Shown here: positions 23,129-30,582 of the stretch, piece after piece
Layout: each line of letters begins with the position of its first letter
Numbering within the stretch: the first letter of the stretch is position 1
Assembly (NCBI GenBank): GCA_937921555.1
Contig: CAKZUV010000048.1
Location: forward strand, 1-39,249
Source: an uncultured Saprospiraceae bacterium
GTDB lineage: Bacteria > Bacteroidota > Bacteroidia > Chitinophagales > Saprospiraceae
Length of the DNA stretch: 39,249 nucleotides
Direction of reading: 5' to 3'
Translations under genes and position numbers: made by a program
The notes under the pieces: generated by a model
Seen by the model: only the letters and a program-made list of their open reading frames with translations
Told to the model about the DNA's origin: nothing
The model's database searches: none

Positions 23129-24080
23129 TTCGTTCTGCGGACCAGCTTTTCACTTCTTTGATAATAAAAAAACCGTCGTCTCCCTGCGGTTGGTATAGCG
23201 GCATCAGAATCATTCCATCGGAAGGCATCAGAATATTGCCATTTTTATCAGTAGCCAGTAAGGTACCTTTTTTTACTTTTTGAAAATTAGTGTACCCCGG
23301 TTGCATGATAAAATTATCTCCCTGCCGAATCGCATGAACGGTAATCAATTCAGAAATCGCAGGCAGATTTTCAGTATGTTTTTTTAATAACAAATCATGA
23401 CGGTGTTCCACGTCTTCGGGCTTGACACATTCGGTGGCCCGCAGAAAATTGACGAGCGCAGAAACGGCGCGGGTGATGGCCATTGGTTCGTTGTGCTGAC
23501 CGGATTCAAAGCAAAGCGCGGTGGTGGAAATGCCAAAATTTTCGGTGGTAAAATAATGTAAAGAGGTTCCCGAAATTCCTTTCAGTAAACCCTTGATAAC
23601 CGGTGCGTGTACGGCCAGACCGATATTGATACTGCGCGCATCATCGGAGACGACCGTGAAGATTCCTCCGTAGGCCGTGGTAGTGTGCAGGTCAAGCAAA
23701 ATAATTTCTTCTGGTTGGTAGTCGGCAATTTCGGAGGTGATACAATCGATGAGTTCCCGCAATTCCTGGTCTTCGGAATCCAGCGTACTGACCGGTGCGG
23801 AAGTAACCCGGTTGATATTTTCAGGAGTCCACTGACGGTTTAGATCTTTGTCAATAAAACGCTTTTTCTGTTCGATGGCCCGGAGATTACCCCGGATGCC
23901 GATGAGTTTACCACGAAAACTAAAACCCGGATTTTTTCGGGGTTCTGCTTTAAGCATAGCAAACAGTTCCTGCAACGCCCGGGTACCAGCGGGTTCGTTT
24001 CCGTGGATACTGCCCAGCACGAGGAGTAATGGTCCTTTTTCACTTCCCTGATAGCTACCGATAATTCTGTCCTTCAGCAC
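23112..24080 (-). CDS. Succinylglutamate desuccinylase / aspartoacylase family protein
   Basis: This 322-residue protein is a probable zinc carboxypeptidase-like deacylase. Zinc ligands are visible in GSIHGNEPAG (residues 23-32, His and Glu). The third His is in ILLDLHTTTAYGG near residue 130. The catalytic Glu is likely in CFESGQHNEP near residue 194. Family members remove succinyl or acetyl groups from amino acids. No arginine-succinyltransferase genes are adjacent, so the substrate is open and the astE name is not justified. The MDR oxidoreductase gene lies 28 bases upstream on the same strand, suggesting one transcript. The end of the gene is embedded in a terminator. Confidence 0.85.
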   Translation of the reverse strand: MLKDRIIGSYQGSEKGPLLLVLGSIHGNEPAGTRALQELFAMLKAEPRKNPGFSFRGKLIGIRGNLRAIEQKKRFIDKDLNRQWTPENINRVTSAPVSTLDSEDQELRELIDCITSEIADYQPEEIILLDLHTTTAYGGIFTVVSDDARSINIGLAVHAPVIKGLLKGISGTSLHYFTTENFGISTTALCFESGQHNEPMAITRAVSALVNFLRATECVKPEDVEHRHDLLLKKHTENLPAISELITVHAIRQGDNFIMQPGYTNFQKVKKGTLLATDKNGNILMPSDGMILMPLYQPQGDDGFFIIKEVKSWSAERKKATP

Positions 24081-24108
24081 GATTTTCTAATTTTAAATAA
24101 CTTCAATA

Positions 24109-25128
24109 CTAACTTACTTTCACCACTACTTTTCCAACAGTCTTACCGGTTTGAAATAATTGAATAGCGTCTATCATTTTGTCAAAATCTACGACGTGGC
24201 CGACGTGCGGTTTTTCGAGATTCAGCTCTTTAAGTTCGCTCAGCAACTGATGCAGCAATTCTGATTTTTCGTATAAATAAATGAGGTTAAAACCGCTGAC
24301 TGTTTTATTTTCTTCGGCCAGTCCCTGCGCATCAATTTTGGGTCGGTTCAAAAACATCCACGCTGCTTTCAGATAATTGGGGCGTTTACCCGGCGAAGCA
24401 TATTGTGCTGCCCCGTAGATAACCATGCGTCCCTGTTCCGTCATTTGTTTAAAGCCTTCGCTGAATATTTTTCCACCGATACATTCCATGACGACGTTCA
24501 GTTTTCGGTCGCCCAGTGCATTTTTAAGATCCTGTCCGAAATTATTACTACGAACAATCATCCGGTCGTATCCTTCTTTTTTACAAAAATCAATTTTGGC
24601 AGCATTGCCCACGGTACCAATGGTAAAAGCGCCATATTTTTTTGCAATCCGGTTGGCTAAAATTCCGACCCCTCCCGCCGCACTATGAATCAGCACGGTT
24701 TCTTTCTTTTCCAGTCTACCCAGATAAATCAAACCATAATAGGCCGTCAATACCTGAACGAGATAACCGCTCGCTTCTTCGTCCGTCCAGCCCTGAGGAA
24801 TGGGAATTACGTAAGTTTCTTCAATGTTTAAGTGAGTGGTGTAGGCACCAAAACGAGTAACCCCCATGATGCGATCACCCACTTTGACAGAAGTAACGCC
24901 CGGTCCCGTTTTCAGAATCGTACCAGCGTATTCCAGTCCGGGAATAAAAGTGCCTTTTGGTGTGGCGCTGTACAATCCAAACATGGCAAAAATATCCGCA
25001 AAGTTAAGTCCGATGGCGGAGATGGCAACGGTTACCTGACCGGCAGGCGGATCGGGTAAATTTTCTTCGACCAGTTTTAGATTATTCAGATTGCCCGCTT
25101 TGAGCGCGTAAGATTTGCGTTTGATCAT
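24109..25128 (-). CDS. Zinc-independent MDR oxidoreductase (quinone reductase / VAT-1-like)
   Basis: This medium-chain dehydrogenase/reductase of about 339 residues starts at the ATG giving MIKRKSYALKAG. A longer frame to 25194 would add 22 hydrophobic and basic residues unlike the family. The catalytic-domain start contains GLNFADIFAMFGLY. The NADPH-binding GGVGILANRIAKKYG lies in the Rossmann domain. RMVIYGAAQ and GKVVVKVS complete the pattern. The structural and catalytic zinc Cys residues of alcohol dehydrogenases are missing, which fits quinone oxidoreductase-like enzymes. The MF-NRPKIDAQGL insertion resembles eukaryotic VAT-1 relatives. The substrate is unknown. It is probably co-transcribed with the deacylase-like gene downstream. 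Confidence 0.85.
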   Translation of the reverse strand: MIKRKSYALKAGNLNNLKLVEENLPDPPAGQVTVAISAIGLNFADIFAMFGLYSATPKGTFIPGLEYAGTILKTGPGVTSVKVGDRIMGVTRFGAYTTHLNIEETYVIPIPQGWTDEEASGYLVQVLTAYYGLIYLGRLEKKETVLIHSAAGGVGILANRIAKKYGAFTIGTVGNAAKIDFCKKEGYDRMIVRSNNFGQDLKNALGDRKLNVVMECIGGKIFSEGFKQMTEQGRMVIYGAAQYASPGKRPNYLKAAWMFLNRPKIDAQGLAEENKTVSGFNLIYLYEKSELLHQLLSELKELNLEKPHVGHVVDFDKMIDAIQLFQTGKTVGKVVVKVS

Positions 25129-25284
25129 AGTGTTATTTAAAAATTTTCTCAAAAAAATAATTGCCCCGCAACCTTTCAAAAACAAGCTTGTCATTAGAGC
25201 AGAAAGAAATATTACAAGACTCCATATTACAAAATCTTTCTTTAAAATTTTCGAAAAAATTAAATTAAAACTAAATAATCCAGT

Positions 25285-26004
25285 ATGAAAAATCTAACCA
25301 TCTTTAACAAGCTCATCCTCAGTTTTTTATTTTTAATAATGACCCTTACGCTTTCGGCGCAGTGGGGCAAGGATGACGCCAACCGGATCGAAGAAGATCG
25401 GGAAGTAGGCAATTTTGATGCGGTAAGCGTAGGCTACGGTATTGATGTACATCTTTATCAGTCTGAGAAAACCAGTGTTTCTGTCAAGGCAAAAAAGGAA
25501 ATAATGGATAATATAATTACCGAAGTTAAAAACGGTACACTCGTCATCAAACTGGATAGCTGGAAAAGAAAAAATAGAGGAAATATGGATGTGACAATCC
25601 ACGCTCCATTTTTAAATGAAATTTCTGCCAGCGGAGGTTCCGATGTTTATGGAAAAGGAAGCTGGAAAGCGGATGATCTCGAAATTAATCTCAGTGGTGG
25701 ATCAGACCTGGAAATGGATTTGACGGCTGACAGGGTTATATGTAATGCTTCCGGTGGATCTGATATTGAGCTGACGGGCAGTGCGGATAAAATTGACATT
25801 AGCTGTAGCGGCGGTTCTGACGTAGAGGCTAAGCAATTTGTAGTAAAGCACAGCAGTATCAGTGCCAGTGGTGGTTCTGACGTAGAAATTCATACCACCG
25901 AATCCATCAATGCGAGCGCTTCGGGAGCGAGTGACATTACGTACAAGGGAAATCCTTCGCAGGTAAAAGTACAAAGTAGTAGATCATCTGATATTTCTAA
26001 TTAA
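25285..26004 (+). CDS. Secreted DUF2807 (head GIN domain) protein
   Basis: This 239-residue protein has a signal peptide (about residues 1-27, ending LTLSAQ). The mature part is a putative beta-helical DUF2807 domain: FDAVSVGYGIDVHLYQSEK near the start, then six regularly spaced turns with the core SGGSD or SGASD (residues about 115-225). Such repeats form stacked coils of a right-handed beta-helix. Proteins of this family are frequent in Bacteroidota and are annotated as putative auto-transporter adhesins on weak grounds. The role is unknown, and surface or periplasmic localisation follows from the signal peptide. The gene is isolated, divergent from the MDR gene and convergent with punA. 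Confidence 0.87.
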   Translation: MKNLTIFNKLILSFLFLIMTLTLSAQWGKDDANRIEEDREVGNFDAVSVGYGIDVHLYQSEKTSVSVKAKKEIMDNIITEVKNGTLVIKLDSWKRKNRGNMDVTIHAPFLNEISASGGSDVYGKGSWKADDLEINLSGGSDLEMDLTADRVICNASGGSDIELTGSADKIDISCSGGSDVEAKQFVVKHSSISASGGSDVEIHTTESINASASGASDITYKGNPSQVKVQSSRSSDISN

Positions 26005-26120
26005 ATAGCATTTTCAATCAAGATTCCCTACCCCAAAAAGCATTTTTAGTTTATAATTTCGCTGAAGCTGTATAAGAATTCGAAAAGAAACCGAGGCATG
26101 AAGATTTTTCAGTCAATCGA

Positions 26121-26165
26121 CCCTCTTTTTGGAGTGCGTAGCCGCGCTACGGACGACAAAAAAGG
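26121..26165. repeat. Imperfect long hairpin in the DUF2807-punA spacer
   Basis: A left arm beginning CCCTCTTTTTG and ending GTAGC (26138-26142) pairs with GCTAC (26146-26150) and a right arm ending AAAAAAGGGG. It forms a stem of roughly 20 base pairs with a few mismatches and a 3-base top loop. It may act as a terminator for one or both convergent genes or belong to a palindromic repeat family. Confidence 0.55.
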
Positions 26166-26251
26166 GGAAGAGTGGCAGAAAAAGATCAGGACGCAGGTAT
26201 TTTTGGAGTTTTTAAACAGCTTCGTTTATAGAAAGACTTGTAATAAACAGA

Positions 26252-27079
26252 TTACGAGTCTTCTTTTTTGAGCAGAGATTTGACAATCTGACACATTTTT
26301 GGTGCGGTCTCCTGAGCGAGTGCAATGACCGATTCAACGGTAGTCTCTTTGATAATTTCTTTGGGATAGCACTGATTGGAAACAACCGACAAGGCAAAAA
26401 CGGGCAAGCCGGAATGCCGGGCTACAATTACTTCCGGAACGGTGGACATCCCGACCAGGTCACCACCGATGCGGTGTAAGAATTCATATTCAGAAGGCGT
26501 TTCTAAATTGGGACCTTGCAGACAAACATAGACGCCTTCGTGGGCACGGATACCTTTCCGTTTTGCAATCGCCAGCGCCCGCTGATTTTTATCCAGATCA
26601 TAGACTTTCATCATGTCCGGAAAACGGACACCCAGCCGTTCGTCGTTCGCACCACGTAGCGGATTTTCCGGTTGGAGATTGACATGATCTTTAATAAAAA
26701 CAATGTCGCCGGGAAAAATGTGTTGACTGGTACTGCCTGCTACGTTGCTGACAATTAGTTCCTTGATTCCTAAAAATTTTAATACTCGAACGCCAAAGGT
26801 TACCTCCTGCATCGAATAGCCTTCGTAGTAATGAAATCTTCCGGCCATGGCTACGACGGGCTGTCCGGCGAGATGACCAAAAACAAGCCGGTTCTGATGA
26901 CTGGCAACGGTACTTTCGGGAAAGTGCGGAATGTCTGTGTACGCTATTTCGCCCACAATGTCGATATCTTCGACGAGTCCTCCCAGCCCCGTACCGAGAA
27001 TAATACCGGTGGTCGGGGTAAAAGAAATTTTATCCTGAATGAAGGCTACGGCCTCCTGAATTCTATCGTATAACATCAA
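26252..27079 (-). CDS. punA: Purine-nucleoside phosphorylase (trimeric, PNP I type)
   Basis: This 275-residue phosphorylase cleaves purine ribonucleosides with phosphate, releasing base and ribose-1-phosphate. Visible family motifs are IILGTGLGGLVEDI, HFPESTVASHQNRLVFG (phosphate His), AMAGRFHYYEGYSMQEVTF, VSNVAGSTSQHIFPGD, and near the C-terminus GPNLETPSEYEFLHRIGGDLVGMSTVPEV with the catalytic base region VSNQCY. It lies 63 bases after mqnC on the same strand, probably in one operon. Either of two adjacent ATG codons could be the start. Salvage of guanosine and inosine is the safest role; a link to purine release in the futalosine pathway is speculative. Confidence 0.93.
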   Translation of the reverse strand: MMLYDRIQEAVAFIQDKISFTPTTGIILGTGLGGLVEDIDIVGEIAYTDIPHFPESTVASHQNRLVFGHLAGQPVVAMAGRFHYYEGYSMQEVTFGVRVLKFLGIKELIVSNVAGSTSQHIFPGDIVFIKDHVNLQPENPLRGANDERLGVRFPDMMKVYDLDKNQRALAIAKRKGIRAHEGVYVCLQGPNLETPSEYEFLHRIGGDLVGMSTVPEVIVARHSGLPVFALSVVSNQCYPKEIIKETTVESVIALAQETAPKMCQIVKSLLKKEDS

Positions 27080-27142
27080 GTTGATTTTATTGAAAATCCG
27101 GAAGTTATTGTTTTACCATTACTTGATGATTGCGTTTTATTC

Positions 27143-28285
27143 CTAATCCACAATCATCCCCTCTTCCTGCAAATCCTGTTCTTTAATATTGGCTGGCAGT
27201 TCCCGGAAGTCATACTGTTGATTTCTCAGTTGAGGAACAAAACCCGCGTCCCGGATCGCCTGCTGAATACCCGAAGCGGTAAATCTAAACGCCGCACCCG
27301 CCGCCGAAACCACATTTTCCTCGATCATAATACTCCCAAAATCATTGGCGCCCGCGTGCAAACAAACCTGAGCGACCTGTTTTCCGACTGTTAGCCACGA
27401 AGCCTGAATGTTTACAACGTTGGGAAGCATGATCCGGCTCATGGCAATCATCCGGATATACTCGTCCCCGGTACAGGTATTTCTGGCTCTTTTTATTTTT
27501 TTCAATAAAGTTCCTTCGTCCATAAACGGCCAGGGAATAAACGCTAAAAATCCTTTTGCATCTGCCGGTTTTTCGGACTGTACCTGCCGCAAGTCAACGA
27601 AATGCTGCATTCGTTCCAGATTGGTTTCGATGTGACCAAACATCATGGTTGCAGAAGTTGTAAGATGAAGTTTATGGGCCGCCCGCATCACATCCAGCCA
27701 TTCCTGACCGCCACATTTTCCTTTGGAGATCAGACGCCGGACGCGGTCATCCAGAATTTCGGCACCCGCTCCCGGCAGAGAATCCAGTCCGGCCTCTTTC
27801 AACGCTTTCAGTACCTCGATGTGGGTAGATTTTTCGAGTTTGGTAATGTGCGCAATTTCCGGCGGGCCGAGTGCGTGTAATTTTAAATTTGGATAAAGAG
27901 ATTTTAGTTCACTGAACAGATCACAATAATATTTCAGTCCAAGATCCGGATGGTGTCCGCCCTGCAGTAATAATTGTTCGCCACCGAAGGCAAAAGTTTC
28001 TTCGATCTTCTTTTTATAATCTTCGATGGAAGTAATGTACACTTCTTCGTGCCCCGGGCGCCGGTAAAAATTGCAAAATTTACAATTGGCAATACAGACG
28101 TTGGTAGTGTTGGAATTACGATCAATAATCCAGGTAACCACGTTCCCCGGAACGTGGTGCTGACGGATTTTATCGCCGACGTACATCAGTTCGGCAGTAG
28201 TCGCATTTTCAAATAAAAAAACACCTTCTTCGGCAGTCAGAAATTCGAGTTGCAGGGCACGGCTTAAAAGATCAGAAATATTCAT
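27143..28285 (-). CDS. mqnC: Cyclic dehypoxanthinyl futalosine synthase (radical SAM)
   Basis: This 380-residue radical SAM enzyme of the futalosine route to menaquinone cyclises dehypoxanthinyl futalosine. The [4Fe-4S] cluster motif reads CIANCKFCNFYR (the CxxxCxxC pattern). GEQLLLQGGHHPDLG and LHALGPPEIAH follow, and LPGAGAEIL and TTSATMMFGH are typical of the MqnC/MqnE/CofH group. The FYR after the third Cys and the C-terminal ASWLTVGKQVAQVCLHAGANDFGS favour MqnC over MqnE. The other mqn genes are not in this window. It is divergent from the rimP operon and upstream of punA. Confidence 0.92.
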   Translation of the reverse strand: MNISDLLSRALQLEFLTAEEGVFLFENATTAELMYVGDKIRQHHVPGNVVTWIIDRNSNTTNVCIANCKFCNFYRRPGHEEVYITSIEDYKKKIEETFAFGGEQLLLQGGHHPDLGLKYYCDLFSELKSLYPNLKLHALGPPEIAHITKLEKSTHIEVLKALKEAGLDSLPGAGAEILDDRVRRLISKGKCGGQEWLDVMRAAHKLHLTTSATMMFGHIETNLERMQHFVDLRQVQSEKPADAKGFLAFIPWPFMDEGTLLKKIKRARNTCTGDEYIRMIAMSRIMLPNVVNIQASWLTVGKQVAQVCLHAGANDFGSIMIEENVVSAAGAAFRFTASGIQQAIRDAGFVPQLRNQQYDFRELPANIKEQDLQEEGMIVD

Positions 28286-28371
28286 AATAGCAGCGATGGA
28301 TTAATTCTCATTTAAAACACCAAAGTAAGGAATAGAGTTTACAGAAACTCACTGGTAAGTCAGATAAATCG

Positions 28372-28403
28372 TTTGGAATTTATACGAAAATAACCTATAT
28401 TTG
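28372..28403 (+). promoter_or_regulatory. Promoter of the rimP-nusA-infB operon
   Basis: TTTG (28372-28375), a 20-base spacer and TATATTTG (28396-28403) give a full match to the Bacteroidota -33/-7 consensus. It is the cleanest promoter in the window. Confidence 0.8.
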
Positions 28404-28420
28404 TGCAAACAAACCTCGGA

Positions 28421-28450
28421 GAGGGAGCCAAATGGTTCCCTCTTTTTTTT
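28421..28450 (+). terminator. Leader terminator / attenuator before rimP
   Basis: GAGGGAGCC (28421-28429) and GGTTCCCTC (28434-28442) form a 9-base-pair stem (one G-U pair) with a 4-base loop, followed by T8. It begins about 10-15 bases after the expected transcription start and 87 bases before rimP, so every transcript from the strong promoter meets it first. Confidence 0.85.
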
Positions 28451-28480
28451 ACAGTTAACGAATGGAGGACCATTGAGCAA

Positions 28481-28510
28481 AGCTGGTTTAAGCTGGTTTA
28501 AGCTGTTTAT
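28481..28510. repeat. Triple 10-bp direct repeat in the rimP leader
   Basis: AGCTGGTTTA, AGCTGGTTTA and AGCTGTTTAT are contiguous 10-base units between the leader terminator and the rimP start. Confidence 0.75.
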
Positions 28511-28536
28511 GCTTCGTTCTCTTTTAAAATACGATC

Positions 28537-29010
28537 GTGATTTCAGCTCAGTTGACGCAATTATTAGAAACAAAATTTCAGGAAGAGGAGTTTGCAGACT
28601 GTTTTATTATAGAAATAAAAAGTTTGCAGAACAAGCGGGTGGAAATTTACGTAGACAGTGACTCTGGTATTACTTTTAAAAAATGCCAGCAACTGAGCCG
28701 TTACCTCGAAGCTGAAATAGATGAAAAAGGATGGTTGGGTGAAAAATACACCCTGGAAGTATCCTCTCCCGGTATTACCCGTCCACTGAAATTCGCCCGG
28801 CAGTATCCAAGAAACATCGGCCGTAAACTGGAGGTAAAGCAACTGGAAGGGGATACAAAAACCGGTACCTTAATCGAAGTAGACGACAAGCAAATCACCC
28901 TGGAATCCAAACAAAGAATCAAGGAAGGTAAAAAGAAAAAAACGGTTATCGTTCAGGATATTATTCCGTTTGACAATATCAAAGAAACTAAAGTAAAAAT
29001 CACATTTTAA
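28537..29010 (+). CDS. rimP: Ribosome maturation factor RimP
   Basis: This 157-residue protein is needed for maturation of the 30S subunit. The start is a GTG at 28537 (reading ISAQLTQLLETKF), since no ATG in frame gives the complete N-terminal domain. The N-terminal alpha/beta domain has VEIYVDSDSGITFKKCQQLSRYLEAEID. The conserved YTLEVSSPGITRPLKFARQYPRNIGRKL junction leads into the C-terminal SH3-like domain with TGTLIEV and IPFDNIKETKV. It heads the rimP-nusA-infB operon, with nusA 10 bases downstream, the usual order in bacteria. Confidence 0.93.
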   Translation: MISAQLTQLLETKFQEEEFADCFIIEIKSLQNKRVEIYVDSDSGITFKKCQQLSRYLEAEIDEKGWLGEKYTLEVSSPGITRPLKFARQYPRNIGRKLEVKQLEGDTKTGTLIEVDDKQITLESKQRIKEGKKKKTVIVQDIIPFDNIKETKVKITF

Positions 29011-29020
29011 AAACTAAAGT

Positions 29021-30283
29021 ATGAATCTGGTAGATACTTTTTCAGAATTTAAAACTGGAAAAAATATTGATCGCCCTACGATGGTGCGCGTATTGGAAGA
29101 TGTTTTCCGGACACTAATTAGAAAAAAATACGGGTCGGATGATAATTTCGATGTAATTGTAAATACTCAAAAGGGAGACCTTGAACTTTGGCGAGTAAGA
29201 GAGATTGTGCCGGACGGTGAGGTACTGGATGAGCGTAGTCAAATTTCTATTTCTGAAGCGTTGGCCATCGACGAAGATTACGAAGTCGGGGAAGAATGTT
29301 ACGAACAACTATTTCTGGAGCATTTTGGCCGACGTGCGATTATGGCGGCCCGTCAGACGCTGATTTCCAGAATTATGGAACTGGAAAAAGATGAAGTATT
29401 CAAAAAATATAACGAACGGGTGGGAGAAATCGTACTCGGTGAAGTACACCAGATTCTGAAGCGGGAAATCCTGATCCTGGATGATGCTACGGGCACGGAA
29501 CTGATCATGCCACGTAATGAAATGATTCGCGGAGATTTTTACCGCAAGGGAGATATGGTGAAAGGTGTGATTCGTAAAGTGGAAATGAAAAATAACAATC
29601 CGGTGGTGATCGTATCGCGGACGGACAGTACTTTCCTCGAAAAATTAATGGAACAGGAAGTACCCGAAATCGAAGATGGATTGATTACTATCAAGCGCAT
29701 TGTCCGTATGCCCGGTGAACGTGCCAAAGTAGCGGTAGAGTCGTACGATGACCGAATCGATCCGGTAGGTGCCTGTGTGGGGATGAAAGGATCGAGAATT
29801 CACGGAATTGTCCGAGAATTGAAAAACGAAAATATTGATATTGTCAATTTTACCAGCAACGAAAACCTGTTTATTCAGCGGGCTTTGACACCGGCAAAAG
29901 TGACCAAAATCGACCTGGATCTTGAAACCAAAAGAGCATCCGTTTATCTGGAACCAGAGCAGGTATCGCTGGCCATCGGTAAGGGCGGAACCAATATCAA
30001 ACTGGCCAGTCGTCTGACCGAATTTGAAATTGATGTCTTCAGAAATACCGTAGAAGTAGAAATTGACGACGTTGAACTGGAAGAATTTAAAGATGAAATC
30101 GAAGGCTGGATCATCGAGGAGCTGAAAAATATTGGCTGTGATTCTGCTAAAAGTGTACTGGCGCTAAGCCGTCAGGAACTTATTCGCCGGTCTGATTTAG
30201 AGGAAGAAACGGTCGATGAAGTGCTAAAAGTACTGGCTGCGGAATTCGAAGAAGAAGAGTCGAAAAAAGAAGAAGAAGAGTAA
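29021..30283 (+). CDS. nusA: Transcription termination/antitermination factor NusA
   Basis: This 420-residue RNA polymerase-binding factor has the N-terminal NusA domain at about residues 1-130 (FSEFKTGKNIDRPTMVRVLEDVF). An S1 domain follows at about 135-200 (GEIVLGEVHQILKREILI). The KH1 domain (VGACVGMKGSRIHGIVREL) and KH2 domain (VSLAIGKGGTNIKLASRL) lie around 240-345. A short helical C-terminal part with an acidic tail EEEESKKEEEE ends the protein. It lacks the longer acidic repeats of E. coli NusA, as is normal outside Gammaproteobacteria. In E. coli NusA controls its own operon through leader terminators; the hairpin at 28421-28450 is a possible counterpart. Confidence 0.95.
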   Translation: MNLVDTFSEFKTGKNIDRPTMVRVLEDVFRTLIRKKYGSDDNFDVIVNTQKGDLELWRVREIVPDGEVLDERSQISISEALAIDEDYEVGEECYEQLFLEHFGRRAIMAARQTLISRIMELEKDEVFKKYNERVGEIVLGEVHQILKREILILDDATGTELIMPRNEMIRGDFYRKGDMVKGVIRKVEMKNNNPVVIVSRTDSTFLEKLMEQEVPEIEDGLITIKRIVRMPGERAKVAVESYDDRIDPVGACVGMKGSRIHGIVRELKNENIDIVNFTSNENLFIQRALTPAKVTKIDLDLETKRASVYLEPEQVSLAIGKGGTNIKLASRLTEFEIDVFRNTVEVEIDDVELEEFKDEIEGWIIEELKNIGCDSAKSVLALSRQELIRRSDLEEETVDEVLKVLAAEFEEEESKKEEEE

Positions 30284-30300
30284 AATCTCTGAAATATAGG

Positions 30301-30436
30301 ACAAAATAGCCGAATAAGAGGTGGAAAACCCTTGTTTTTATGTGAAATAACACTTAATAATAAGTAGTTTTCTCGTATCTTTGCAATCCGGAACCATATA
30401 TACAATTTATATGTTTACGTATTACGGCTATTTTGT
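30301..30436. repeat. 12-bp inverted repeats flanking the infB promoter
   Basis: ACAAAATAGCCG (30301-30312) and CGGCTATTTTGT (30425-30436) are exact inverse copies. With one mismatch the arms extend to 14 bases. No target-site duplication is evident at the ends. Confidence 0.65.
30376..30383 (+). promoter_or_regulatory. Predicted internal -7 promoter element for infB
   Basis: TATCTTTG fits TAnnTTTG and lies about 200 bases upstream of infB, inside the inverted repeat. Confidence 0.5.
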
Positions 30437-30582
30437 TCAATTTGACAAAAGCGTTTTATGATGAGTTTTTTAAATCCAATAATTTTATTAAAATGATTTA
30501 AAATGTAATTCAAATTACTTATCGGAAAGGCTGTTGTCTATCATTAACAAATATCGCTTACTTCGCCACTAAAAAATATTGA

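Larger units (their letters stand above)
30284..30582. other. nusA-infB spacer with inverted repeat and internal promoter
   Basis: The 299-base gap holds no gene. It contains a 12-base inverted repeat (30301-30312 and 30425-30436) enclosing 112 bases, a small ACTTA/TAAGT hairpin near 30350, and a TAnnTTTG element at 30376-30383. It probably gives infB a separate promoter and a leader of about 190 bases. Confidence 0.6.

Noticed and set aside
27143-28285. Assignment as MqnE (aminofutalosine synthase)
   Set aside because: The CKFCNFYR cluster motif and the ASWLTVGKQVAQ C-terminal block fit MqnC better than MqnE.
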